41,580 bases of DNA from an uncultured Saprospiraceae bacterium (GTDB taxonomy: Bacteria; Bacteroidota; Bacteroidia; Chitinophagales; Saprospiraceae), in the NCBI GenBank assembly GCA_938003955.1, contig CALKXE010000055.1, positions 1 through 41,580 of the forward strand. Direction: 5' to 3'. A model generated the notes under the pieces. That model was not told the origin of the DNA. It ran no database searches and worked only from the letters and a program-made list of their open reading frames with translations. A program made the translations under genes and the position numbers. Shown one piece after another: positions 18,474-26,818 of this stretch (position 1 is the stretch's first letter; the number at the start of each line of letters is the position of its first letter).

Positions 18474-19030
18474 TGATCATTAAAAATATAATATATACAA
18501 TGGTGTTGCTCATATCGAGTAGCACCTTTGTTTTTTCTCAAGTCGATTTTACTAAGCATCACGTAAGTGTGAATGCCTCAAAGTTTGTACTCATATTTAA
18601 TGAACAAGTCAATAACCTTGATCTAACATATAGGATATTGTCAGTAGACTCTACACACAGTCTTAGATTGGCTACGAGTTTAGATCTAAGTACTGCCGAA
18701 GATGCGGTCACTGATTTTTCTATTAGACTTGGAGTAGATAGAACATTTAAGATTAGTGGTAACTGGAAGTTTTATACTGGGATCGATGCCAATTACACGA
18801 GAGTAAATGCCAAAAGTGCACAACGAATAACGACTAAAATAGGAGCGATTCCATTCATCGGTTTTTTATATCACTTTGGTCCTCATTTTTCTATTTCTAC
18901 AGAGCCTTCTTTAGCGATATTTAGAAATAAGACAGTAGACAAAGATAGCTTCAATCCAAATGCTAATACTTCTGATTTTTCATTTGAATTGATAAATATA
19001 GGACAGATTAAGGTTGGGTTTCATTTTTAG
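18473..19030 (+). CDS. Small outer-membrane beta-barrel-like protein
   Basis: The start chosen is the ATG at 18473, which overlaps the preceding TAA. It gives a good signal peptide (MIIKNIIYTMVLLISSSTFVFSQ). An in-frame ATG at 18452 would only add seven residues in front of it. The mature part of about 160 residues alternates polar and hydrophobic residues in strands and ends in IGQIKVGFHF, with a C-terminal aromatic residue typical of outer-membrane barrels. It is probably made together with the Cys-repeat lipoprotein upstream. Barrel identity is an inference; no named family is recognised. Confidence 0.8.
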   Translation: MIIKNIIYTMVLLISSSTFVFSQVDFTKHHVSVNASKFVLIFNEQVNNLDLTYRILSVDSTHSLRLATSLDLSTAEDAVTDFSIRLGVDRTFKISGNWKFYTGIDANYTRVNAKSAQRITTKIGAIPFIGFLYHFGPHFSISTEPSLAIFRNKTVDKDSFNPNANTSDFSFELINIGQIKVGFHF

Positions 19031-19083
19031 GAATTGCAAGAAAAATTTCCATAACCATAAATATATTTTGCTATATTTCTAGA

Positions 19084-19899
19084 ATGAATTTATTCAGTGT
19101 CCCTTTTCCTAAGATAAGCCCTACTACTTATCTGAAAATAATTGCCTTAATATCATTAAGCGTGATTTTTATTTTGACGGTCTTACAGCCTTTTGGAACT
19201 GCCTCTTTTGAACATGATTATAAATATCCATTGTTGGCTGGATATGGGATCGTTATTTTTCTTAGTTCGTTGTTATATTATTTTTCTATTGAGCAAGTAA
19301 TCTCTTCGCGAATGATGGATAAGTGGTCAGTGATCCATGAAGTATTATTCCTGTTCGTAAATGTGATTTTTTGTCTTGTTGGATGTTACTTCTATTGGGG
19401 TTTTGTCTTCGGGGCGAAAATGAATGCAGTTCGCTTTTTTAACTTTATTTTGTCCGCTTTTTCAGTTGCAATTGTTCCAATTGTAGTCTACCTGATTTTT
19501 ATTTACATGAAGTACAGAGAAGTTAAAATGGTAGGAGGTGTAAATTCAAATGTTGAGAAAACAAGTATCTTAATAAAAGGAACCAACAAAAAAGAAACAG
19601 TCGTCCTAAACCCGGATCATTTATTATTTGTGGAAAGCAATAACAATTATGTAATCCTCAATATCTTGGAAGATGAGAAGGTTACAAGAAAAATGATTCG
19701 TTGTACGCTAAATAATCTACTGAGTCAATTGGATGATAATTTTATGAAATGTCACCGATCATATATCGTTAATTTGAACAAAATATTAAACTTGACTGGC
19801 AATATAACGAACACAAAACTTCATTTAGTAGCGTCAGAAACTAAGATTCCTGTCTCTAGGAATCAAGTTGAAGGTTTACGTAAATTGTCAGGTAAGTAG
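19084..19899 (+). CDS. Membrane-anchored LytTR transcriptional regulator
   Basis: This 271-residue protein has four transmembrane helices (about 15-35, 49-68, 84-108, 117-142). A cytoplasmic LytTR DNA-binding domain follows (about 165-265), with LLFVESNNNYVILNI and FMKCHRSYIVNLNKI. There is no receiver domain, so it is a one-component regulator whose signal must come through the membrane part or a partner. It starts 53 bp after the small barrel gene, and it lies upstream of a barrel/S41/lipoprotein cluster that has its own promoter. Those genes are plausible targets by position only. Confidence 0.92.
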   Translation: MNLFSVPFPKISPTTYLKIIALISLSVIFILTVLQPFGTASFEHDYKYPLLAGYGIVIFLSSLLYYFSIEQVISSRMMDKWSVIHEVLFLFVNVIFCLVGCYFYWGFVFGAKMNAVRFFNFILSAFSVAIVPIVVYLIFIYMKYREVKMVGGVNSNVEKTSILIKGTNKKETVVLNPDHLLFVESNNNYVILNILEDEKVTRKMIRCTLNNLLSQLDDNFMKCHRSYIVNLNKILNLTGNITNTKLHLVASETKIPVSRNQVEGLRKLSGK

Positions 19900-19972
19900 T
19901 TGCAATTCAGTTGGTTTGTGGTGAATGGCAATCTTTTGTGGCTACTGTCAAGTTGATCCTCGCCACATAAAC

Positions 19973-20000
19973 TTGCTATGTGCCAATAGCATTAGTTTTG
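19973..20000 (+). promoter_or_regulatory. Full Bacteroidota promoter for the outer-membrane protein/S41 cluster
   Basis: TTG (19973-19975), a 17-bp spacer and TAGTTTTG (19993-20000) match the TTG / TAnnTTTG consensus. The expected transcript start is near 20006, about 33-39 bp before the start codons at 20039 and 20045. This rules against the upstream in-frame ATG at 19925. Confidence 0.72.
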
Positions 20001-20038
20001 TCTATTTATCTTCTCCATATTCGTATTATCAAAACAAT

Positions 20039-20854
20039 ATGAATATGAAACATTTAATAATTTTCATCTGTGTAGCTATCAGTACTTCTTGTATATATGG
20101 GCAAGAAGTTACAAATGAACGAGAACTCACTATCAGCGTAGGACTCTCATTCAATAGTATGAATGATGATAATCTTAGTGCAGTAACTCAAAGGGGAGTG
20201 TCTCCCAAATACGCCATTGGTTATCGTTCTGGAAATAACAAAAGAATCAGCCATGTGCAGGTTCAGTTCTCAAGTTTCAGAAGCCGGAATGGCAGTTTAG
20301 TGGGGATGAATATACTACGCCCACAAATCTTTTATTCCTATGAAAAGAAGATTAAAGAAGGCATATGGTTTGGAGGGTTTATTGATCATAATACTGTTCT
20401 GAATTTCGTTTCGACCACTTCAGCGAGTTTTAATAATAATTCGATAAACTACTTCATCGCTCAATCAATCGGACCTAGAGTAAGCTATATCAAATCGTTT
20501 TTACCTTCTGTTGATGGACACAAGTTTCAGTTTAGATCAAGTGCTCAAGCAAGTCTATTGGCTTATGTGATTCAGCCAGAGTTTGCACACCCATATCCTA
20601 CACAGTTTTTGAAGGAAGATGTATTTACTCCTACACGAGAAGGTATGGCTTGGTCTCTTGTCAAAAGTGGTAAGCTTGCCACTATGAATCAATATAGAAG
20701 CTTTAGAGTTGAGTTTGGTTTATTCTATCAATTGAACAACAACATGAGGATTGGGATTGGCTATAATCTGGCTGTTCTCCATGGTAATGCAAGATCAAAA
20801 GCATTTACAATTGCTAACAATGATTTCATGGTCAGCGCTACGTATTTACACTAA
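20039..20854 (+). CDS. Probable outer-membrane beta-barrel protein
   Basis: The start at 20039 (or two codons later, at 20045) is chosen because it gives a signal peptide, MKHLIIFICVAISTSCIYGQ. The 38 extra upstream codons from 19925 have no signal character and lie mostly before the promoter. The mature part, about 250 residues, has repeated amphipathic beta strands (LTISVGLSFNSM, FRVEFGLFYQL, MRIGIGYNLAVLHG). It ends in MVSATYLH, consistent with an outer-membrane barrel. The S41 protease lipoprotein follows after 21 bp. No specific substrate can be named. Confidence 0.8.
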   Translation: MNMKHLIIFICVAISTSCIYGQEVTNERELTISVGLSFNSMNDDNLSAVTQRGVSPKYAIGYRSGNNKRISHVQVQFSSFRSRNGSLVGMNILRPQIFYSYEKKIKEGIWFGGFIDHNTVLNFVSTTSASFNNNSINYFIAQSIGPRVSYIKSFLPSVDGHKFQFRSSAQASLLAYVIQPEFAHPYPTQFLKEDVFTPTREGMAWSLVKSGKLATMNQYRSFRVEFGLFYQLNNNMRIGIGYNLAVLHGNARSKAFTIANNDFMVSATYLH

Positions 20855-20875
20855 TCAATTATTAAAAACAAAAAA

Positions 20876-21862
20876 ATGAAAAAGATGATATTTATACTAT
20901 TTACGATACTAATGTCTACATCAGCATGCAGCAATCAAGATTTTGATGATAAGTCGCAGCCTGACATTTTTGAAGAGTTTTGGTCATATGTAGACCAACA
21001 TTATATTTATTTCGAGATTAAAGAGGTGGACTGGACTTCTATAAAGGAAAAGTATAGTGCTCAAATCAACGATGACTCTTCTGATGACTCACTCTTTGGA
21101 GTGATGGAGGCCGCTCTTCTAGAGTTGAAAGATGGACACAACAGACTAGAGCGATCAGGACAGTTAGCTGAGAAGTATGACTATAAAGATGGATACGAAA
21201 TTCACTTTGATGGTAATGTCATAAAAGACAATTATATGAAAGAGGCCGTAGGCGTTACTGAGTATTTATATTGGGGAATGGTGGAGGATAACGTTGGTTA
21301 TGTAAGTCTTACTAAGTTTAAAAAATATAAAGTATTTAGGTCGGTGTTTGAAGAAATGTCAGTTCGAAAAGTAGATAAGTTAGTCATAGATATGAGGAGC
21401 AACAGTGGGGGAGATGAGACACTTATTCCAGAGTTATTCAATATTCTAGTGAAGGAAAAAACGACACTAGGAGCTTATATTGAAAAGTCTGGGCCAGAGC
21501 ATAACGATGTGACTGATTTATTGCCTGTTTATTCAGAGGAAGATCCGGACTTTTACTTTGATATTCCGATTGTAGTATTGATTAATAGGGGAAGTTTCAG
21601 TGCGACCTCTTATTTCGCGTCTATGATCAAGGGGTTGGAGAATGTAACATTGATGGGTCAAATCACTGGAGGCGGCGGAGGCGGAAACTTAGGCTATCAA
21701 CTTTCGAATGGTTGGGTACTTGCAGTATCGGCAAGTGATTTTCAAGATAAAAATGGACTATCTATAGAGCAAGGTGTGCAGCCAGATGTCTATATTGAGA
21801 ACACAAAAGAAGATATTGAAAATGGTGTTGATAAGATGTTGGAGATGGCGATTGAGTTTTAG
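20876..21862 (+). CDS. S41-family peptidase lipoprotein (tricorn/IRBP-like type)
   Basis: This 328-residue protein has a signal peptide with a lipobox (STSAC, C18). The S41 protease core has LKDGHNRL (H88), LVIDMRSNSGGDETL, the nucleophile segment NRGSFSATSYFA (S242) and a late IEQGVQPDV (E298). The lysine found in Tsp/CtpA-type enzymes (about 25 residues after the Ser) is replaced by a glycine run (TGGGGGGN). The His/Ser/Glu set fits the S41B (tricorn-core, IRBP-like) subgroup instead. No PDZ domain is visible. The predicted action is periplasmic cleavage of peptides or protein C-termini. It sits between an outer-membrane barrel gene and a small lipoprotein gene, probably in one transcript. 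Confidence 0.88.
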   Translation: MKKMIFILFTILMSTSACSNQDFDDKSQPDIFEEFWSYVDQHYIYFEIKEVDWTSIKEKYSAQINDDSSDDSLFGVMEAALLELKDGHNRLERSGQLAEKYDYKDGYEIHFDGNVIKDNYMKEAVGVTEYLYWGMVEDNVGYVSLTKFKKYKVFRSVFEEMSVRKVDKLVIDMRSNSGGDETLIPELFNILVKEKTTLGAYIEKSGPEHNDVTDLLPVYSEEDPDFYFDIPIVVLINRGSFSATSYFASMIKGLENVTLMGQITGGGGGGNLGYQLSNGWVLAVSASDFQDKNGLSIEQGVQPDVYIENTKEDIENGVDKMLEMAIEF

Positions 21863-21932
21863 TGATTTGATGCAAAATTTTGTGATCTATTCTTATATTA
21901 CATCCATCACTTAACCAATTAGAAATCTGAAC

Positions 21933-22454
21933 ATGAATTTGAAACATACTATAACCTTTTCACTTTGTTTATTGATCCTAGGCTGCTCGACCCTGAATAA
22001 GTCATCTAAAGATAGCTGGTTTGGAAAAGAATATACTAAGGCTAAATTAAATAAGAAAGTATTTAAGATACCTGGTAATTGGGTTTATGTGGGAGCGGAT
22101 GATGAGAGTGGGCAGCACTTTTTTGAAAATCGAACTGAGGCAACTGGTTTTTCATACAATAGCATGAAGGATTATGAATTTTATGATAAAAGCAGATCTT
22201 GGTTTGAACAGGTAGAAGCATACTATGAATGGGAGGCTGACTACTGGCGTAACCAGGGTCTAAAAGTAGAAGAACTGACTAGAGACAAAAGAGATAGATA
22301 TATTATCTGGAAGACTGAAGGCGAAGGAACCGAAAATATGTTTCTTTATGGAGGCAGTTGGGAAAAGTTCATTTCGGTTTTTATAGCATCTAGTGCACTT
22401 TCTGACGAAGAGAAAATACAATACTTAAAAAGATTTTACAAGGTGAATCAATAA
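21933..22454 (+). CDS. Small lipoprotein of unknown function
   Basis: This 173-residue protein has a lipobox LLILGC (C18). The mature part is rich in aromatic and charged residues (WFEQVEAYYEWEADYWRN, FLYGGSWEKFISVF). The pattern of short strands and a helix suggests one compact periplasmic domain. It starts 70 bp after the S41 gene and is followed by a strong palindromic terminator, so it is probably the last gene of the 20.0-22.5 kb transcript. The family is not recognised. Confidence 0.78.
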   Translation: MNLKHTITFSLCLLILGCSTLNKSSKDSWFGKEYTKAKLNKKVFKIPGNWVYVGADDESGQHFFENRTEATGFSYNSMKDYEFYDKSRSWFEQVEAYYEWEADYWRNQGLKVEELTRDKRDRYIIWKTEGEGTENMFLYGGSWEKFISVFIASSALSDEEKIQYLKRFYKVNQ

Positions 22455-22485
22455 TTTACGATTTGTAGATTGTACGAGTTAGTGT

Positions 22486-22521
22486 AGACCTCGGAGGTTT
22501 TAAAACCTCCGAGGTCTTTTA
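22486..22521 (+). terminator. Perfect 32-bp palindrome, terminator between convergent genes
   Basis: AGACCTCGGAGGTTTT (22486-22501) is the exact reverse complement of the next 16 bases (22502-22517). A T run follows on the plus strand. It lies between the plus-strand lipoprotein gene and the minus-strand pseudouridine synthase gene. It should stop plus-strand transcripts and may slow minus-strand ones. Its core looks like an interspersed repeat rather than a random hairpin. Confidence 0.85.
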
Positions 22522-22528
22522 TGATAAT

Positions 22529-24199
22529 CTAAAATTCCTCCTTTACTTCAAAAACCATGTTTTCCTTACTGATCGGATGCAAGAACTCAATCCGTTCTGC
22601 GTGGAGAAGCAGTCTGTCTCCCTTTATTCCATAAAAATCATCACCAACGATAGGGTGATTGAGTCCATCGGGGTGTGCGGCATGTACTCTAAGTTGATGT
22701 GTCCGGCCAGTGATAGGGTAGAAATATACCTTAGTGGTATTGTTTTTCTTTTCGATCACTTCAAATAGGGTAGTAGCAGGTTTGCCTTGGTCATAATCTA
22801 CGACCTGTTTCGGTCTATCGTCGAGATCGAGTCGTATAGGAAGATCGATTGTTCCAGAGTCTTGAGTAAGATAACCTTCTAGCTGTGCAACATATCGTTT
22901 CTTGATCGTACGATCCATGAATTGCTTCTGCAGTCCACGGTTGGCAGCTCTTGTTTTTGAGAAGATCATAACGCCGGAAGTTGCCATGTCTAGTCTGTGC
23001 ACTATGAATGGTCCAGGCTGATCTTTATACATTTTCTCGATTCTGTCAGAGACAGAGTCTTTGATCACGACACCAGGCACAGAAAGTAAATCTGGTGGTT
23101 TGTTGATCGCTAATATGTAGTCGTCTTCGAATATGACCTCTATTTTTTTGCTTTTACTTAGGTTTATGATAATCGGATTATCATCTACTTCAAGCCCTTC
23201 GAGCATATGACCTAGGATTGGTTCGCATTTTCCGCGGCAGGCAGGGTAGAACTGACCATGTTTTCTGATTGCTGATTTCGGAGGTTTTCCCCACCAAAAT
23301 TCGGCCATGCAGATCGGCTTTAGCTTATGCAGGTAGGCATACTGAATAAGTTTTGGCGCAGCACATTCTCCTGCTCCAGCGGTAGGAGGTTTTTTGGAGA
23401 ATATATCATTCAGTGTTTTGATTTCTGATTTAGCATTCAGAAACTTATAACTATCGAACAATTGTTGTTGCAATCCGGCAGAATGCGCCGCTCTTCTTCC
23501 CTTTGCATCCTTTATTTTAAGCGTGTATTTTTCTAGATGTTGATCGTTGAGTTCATTCTTCTCGTTCCAGTACTTTACGGTGTTTTTGAGATGGATTCTG
23601 CTTTGCTGGCTTTCATTGGCAAGTTGATCGACAAGTTGAGCGTAAGCTTCTACATTCATAGATGATTGAGCTTCTTTTCTTTTTGTTTTACGCTCAGCTT
23701 TATCTTTCTTAATTTGTTCTTTTATTGCTTTGATTTCCGTTTGCCCTTTTTGGTAATCTGCTTTGCGTGTTTCTTTGGTAGCTTCATATCCATCCACAGA
23801 CTCTAATGCCTTTACTTCGGCTTGGATTACATTGAGATCTTTCATTCCTTCGAGAAAGAAGTTGCCATCTTGCAACATATCAAATACTGGAGGTACGAAT
23901 CGTGCATGATGATTTCCATCTGCAAGTTTACCAGAAAAAGCGGATAAATATCCAAGTTTCCCGTCCTCGCGTTGCACAACCAATACACCAAACATCTTTC
24001 CGATACTGAAACTTTCTGTGTCGTCAGGATCACCAAAGTCATGCGTCCATTCTTTCTGGGTGTTAATATGATTTTGTAATTCCTCTGCAGCCAATAGACT
24101 CAATGGATGCGGATCATAGTAGAATGGGAAAGTGAATTTGGTAGGTAAGGGAATACCTAATATATTGGTTTGAAAGGCTGTAAATTTGTTAGGTTTCAT
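22529..24199 (-). CDS. RluA-family pseudouridine synthase with long N-terminal extension
   Basis: The start is placed at the ATG at 24199 (556 residues); a TTG nine codons upstream is less likely. The C-terminal third is an RluA-type pseudouridine synthase with the catalytic motif HRLDMATSGVMIF (Asp 404), followed by KRYVAQLEGYL and GRTHQLRVHAAH. The N-terminal part (about 1-270) contains a YLSAFSGKLADGNHH segment and a long charged coiled coil. A linker with conserved-looking cysteines follows (GECAAPKL, CMAEFWWGKPP, YPACRGKCEPILGHML), which could bind metal or RNA. It isomerises uridine in rRNA or tRNA; the exact target is not evident. Usual RluA enzymes are about 220-330 residues, so this is an enlarged subfamily. 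Confidence 0.9.
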   Translation of the reverse strand: MKPNKFTAFQTNILGIPLPTKFTFPFYYDPHPLSLLAAEELQNHINTQKEWTHDFGDPDDTESFSIGKMFGVLVVQREDGKLGYLSAFSGKLADGNHHARFVPPVFDMLQDGNFFLEGMKDLNVIQAEVKALESVDGYEATKETRKADYQKGQTEIKAIKEQIKKDKAERKTKRKEAQSSMNVEAYAQLVDQLANESQQSRIHLKNTVKYWNEKNELNDQHLEKYTLKIKDAKGRRAAHSAGLQQQLFDSYKFLNAKSEIKTLNDIFSKKPPTAGAGECAAPKLIQYAYLHKLKPICMAEFWWGKPPKSAIRKHGQFYPACRGKCEPILGHMLEGLEVDDNPIIINLSKSKKIEVIFEDDYILAINKPPDLLSVPGVVIKDSVSDRIEKMYKDQPGPFIVHRLDMATSGVMIFSKTRAANRGLQKQFMDRTIKKRYVAQLEGYLTQDSGTIDLPIRLDLDDRPKQVVDYDQGKPATTLFEVIEKKNNTTKVYFYPITGRTHQLRVHAAHPDGLNHPIVGDDFYGIKGDRLLLHAERIEFLHPISKENMVFEVKEEF

Positions 24200-24386
24200 T
24201 TTTGCTTCGGCTTTCGATTTTAACAAATCTTCATTTATGGTTTCTTTAGATTAGTATTAATTATTTTAAGTTTTTTATTACTATTTCATTTAGTCAATAA
24301 CTGCGGTGTAACATCTTTCTTTTTCAAGGGGAAGACAGGAGAATGGGTTATTTTTTTGGCAGTCTCTTTTTAGAAAAATATCATTT

Positions 24387-25193
24387 TTAACTATTCACCA
24401 CCTTACCCAATCCTTCTGCCGGGTCCTGATGATATATCAATACCAATTTAGCGTATAACTCTGGATGATTTTCTCTCAAGATTTTAGGCTGCATGAAAAA
24501 GTACTCACTTGCTACACTAAAGAATTCAGCTTCGTTGGTAGCGCCATATGGTCTAATTATAGAATTGCCTGCTAGGATGTTATCAATTTCTCCATTCACA
24601 ACTTCAAGCCATGGTTGTACTTCCTTACTTTGTAAAACAAATTTTGGAACTCCATCCGTCTCACCATCAGCTTTATCTAGCAAATGGACAAACTCATGAA
24701 TTCCAGTATTATGAGCACTATGTTCACGGTTATATCCATTGAGTAATGCAGGTTTTGAAATAATCATATGTCTATTCATAACTCCATCACCGACCATGCC
24801 AAGGATGCGTCTATTTTTTCCATTCGTCTCATATTGATGATTGAATGTGTCTTTATAAATGAGTACTTCAGAGATATTATCGAAACGGCTACCCGGATAT
24901 CCAAATAATGGAATTACAGCACTTGAGGCGACTAAGAGTCTGTCTTTGTCGTAGATTATGGTGTCTACTCCAGTGATTCGAGTTTTAGAGAAAAATTTTA
25001 CAATGTCAACTTCGAATCGTACTCTTTCTGACGGTATGAGATGTTTGTAGAAATCTACTTCTTTAAGGAGTGTTTCCCTCCATCGTTGCTCAAAATTAGA
25101 ATTGTCGAGCGATTCTTTTCGAAATATGAAATATGAAATTAGAGCACCCAAAATGATGACAGCTAGTATTAGTATAATTGTGGTTGTGCTCAT
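24387..25193 (-). CDS. mtfA: MtfA-like zinc metallopeptidase (M90) with membrane anchor
   Basis: This 268-residue protein has an N-terminal transmembrane helix (about 4-24) and then an M90/MtfA domain. Zinc-site residues are visible: H166-E167-F-V-H170 in IHEFVHLLDKADG, and an acidic downstream motif NEAEFFSVASEYFF (E223) matching the third ligand region of E. coli MtfA. E. coli MtfA is soluble and binds Mlc; the anchor here is a common Bacteroidota variation. The role is probably an envelope-linked aminopeptidase. It is separated from the pseudouridine synthase gene downstream by about 190 bp and appears to be expressed alone. Confidence 0.9.
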   Translation of the reverse strand: MSTTTIILILAVIILGALISYFIFRKESLDNSNFEQRWRETLLKEVDFYKHLIPSERVRFEVDIVKFFSKTRITGVDTIIYDKDRLLVASSAVIPLFGYPGSRFDNISEVLIYKDTFNHQYETNGKNRRILGMVGDGVMNRHMIISKPALLNGYNREHSAHNTGIHEFVHLLDKADGETDGVPKFVLQSKEVQPWLEVVNGEIDNILAGNSIIRPYGATNEAEFFSVASEYFFMQPKILRENHPELYAKLVLIYHQDPAEGLGKVVNS

Positions 25194-25343
25194 ATTTAAT
25201 TTTTAAGAATCTACAGGATTATACTAACGTAATTTATCTCTCTAGTATTCGACGGCAAAATAGTTCTTTTGAAAATAGGATGGTGATTGATTGCATTCTA
25301 TTTTTATCTTTACTGGAAATCACTTCTTAAACTACAAAGGCTC

Positions 25344-26078
25344 ATGTTTTTATTAAGGTTTTATCCAATAGTAATTCTTCTTTATGCATTTTGCATTTAT
25401 CATGCTTTTACAAATAAAGCAGATCAGAAATGGTTTTGGATAATATTGGTTTTTCCTTTTTTCGGGAGCGTTTTTTATCTGTATGATACATTCTACAAAA
25501 GGGATAAAATCAATGACTTGAAAGAAGAAGTGAAGAGCACACTGGTGCCTGACTATAAAACCAATAAACTAGAAAAGCATCTTAAGTACACAGATACAGT
25601 TTCAAATCGAATTATTCTTGCAGACGAATACTCTAGAAAAGGTGACTTCATACAGGCCTTGTCTCTTTACGAATCCTGTAATGAAGGACTATATAAAGAT
25701 GATGTTCATCTACTTCTTAAGATAATTAAGAATAGCTATCTCCTCGAAGATTACAAAACAGCAATAGAATATGGAGATAAAATAAACGGTAAAAAGGAAT
25801 TTGCAAATTCCAATGAAAAGGCAGCATATGCATGGGCGTTACATTATGAGAATAGAAATGACGACGCGGTGAAGAATTTTGAAGATCTAAATGTCTTGTA
25901 TTCAAATTATGAAGCCAGATTAGAGTATGCTCGATTCTTAGGTCTCATTGACAAAAGAAGTGAAGCTAAATCCTTGATGGAAGAATTGATAGACGAAATA
26001 GATTCTATGGACAGTTATGAAAGGAAGTTGAAAAAATCTATTTATAAAGTGATAAAGAACGCTTATAATCGAATTTGA
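25344..26078 (+). CDS. Membrane protein with TPR-like cytoplasmic region
   Basis: The ATG at 25344 is preferred (244 residues). An in-frame TTG at 25287 would add 19 residues but is not needed for a membrane segment. Two transmembrane helices (about 5-22 and 29-48, WIILVFPFFGSVFYLYDTF) resemble the PLDc_N two-helix anchor. A helical repeat region of about 160 residues follows, with TPR-like pairs (EYSRKGDFIQALSLYESC, YAWALHYENRNDDAVKNF). It probably acts as a scaffold at the inner membrane. It converges with the M23 peptidase gene, leaving only 11 bp between stop codons. Confidence 0.78.
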   Translation: MFLLRFYPIVILLYAFCIYHAFTNKADQKWFWIILVFPFFGSVFYLYDTFYKRDKINDLKEEVKSTLVPDYKTNKLEKHLKYTDTVSNRIILADEYSRKGDFIQALSLYESCNEGLYKDDVHLLLKIIKNSYLLEDYKTAIEYGDKINGKKEFANSNEKAAYAWALHYENRNDDAVKNFEDLNVLYSNYEARLEYARFLGLIDKRSEAKSLMEELIDEIDSMDSYERKLKKSIYKVIKNAYNRI

Positions 26079-26089
26079 ATAAACAACAT

Positions 26090-26818
26090 TTAAGGCGCAA
26101 TAACCTCCATGGGATCCATCACAAAATCATTCTTGATAACTTCATAGTGAAGATGAGGCGTCAAACTAATTCCTGAACTTCCAACTAAACCAATTACATC
26201 TCCTTTCTCTACAGTTTGAGCTTTGGCTATTTCTACCTTTGATAGATGGAGGTATCGCGTGCTGTATTGTTCATTGTGCTTTATGATAACATAATGACCA
26301 GAAGAGGGATTGTATCCAGCTTCAGAAACGGATCCGTCACCTGTAACTAATACTGGCGTGCCTTTGCTGGCTTTTATATCTATTCCTTTATGAAATCTCT
26401 TTGTGTTGGAAACTGGGTGAGTTCTTAGGCCGAAACCAGATGTGATTTGGTCTATGTCGCTATCGATCGGCCACCCATTTGGAATTTCTACGAATTCTTC
26501 GTTAGCAGTCGTAGCAATTAGTTGAGGAGTATTTTTACATTGGAAAGTAAAGTATAGACAAAGTAGCGTTATTGATATGATCCCAATAATCCACTTTTTT
26601 TTCTTCTTTTCGTTTTGATCGATGGACTTTAAGTCAGTTCGAGCTATGGTTTGATATGTATCTCTAATTGCTTTCTGTTCTGTAATGCCAAGCGCTACCG
26701 TATCTTCAATTTCTGAAAGATAATGATCTGTCATCTCCTGTATCTTATCATCACTAGATACTCCGGCCAGTTTTATCAACTCGGCGATACGCTCAACTAC
26801 TCTAGGTGAATGAATCAT
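26090..26818 (-). CDS. Membrane M23 peptidase with HAAS-like N-terminal domain
   Basis: This 242-residue protein has a helical N-terminal domain (about 5-65) with DHYLSEIEDTVALGITEQKA. By eye it resembles the HAAS/DUF1700-type helical domains often encoded next to PadR regulators. A single transmembrane helix follows (about 76-92), then a periplasmic M23 LytM-type peptidase domain (about 120-242). Zinc-site residues are visible: H143 and D147 in FHKGIDI, H191 in RYLHLS, and H222/H224 in PHLHYEV. The expected action is cleavage of peptidoglycan cross-links. Its ATG overlaps the PadR gene stop by 4 bp (ATGA), so the two are translationally coupled. PadR control of it is inferred from this coupling. 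Confidence 0.88.
   Translation of the reverse strand: MIHSPRVVERIAELIKLAGVSSDDKIQEMTDHYLSEIEDTVALGITEQKAIRDTYQTIARTDLKSIDQNEKKKKKWIIGIISITLLCLYFTFQCKNTPQLIATTANEEFVEIPNGWPIDSDIDQITSGFGLRTHPVSNTKRFHKGIDIKASKGTPVLVTGDGSVSEAGYNPSSGHYVIIKHNEQYSTRYLHLSKVEIAKAQTVEKGDVIGLVGSSGISLTPHLHYEVIKNDFVMDPMEVIAP

Noticed and set aside
19925..20038. Upstream in-frame ATG extending the outer-membrane protein by 38 codons
   Set aside because: The extension lacks signal character and most of it lies before a good promoter (TTG-17-TAGTTTTG at 19973-20000), whose transcript would not include it.
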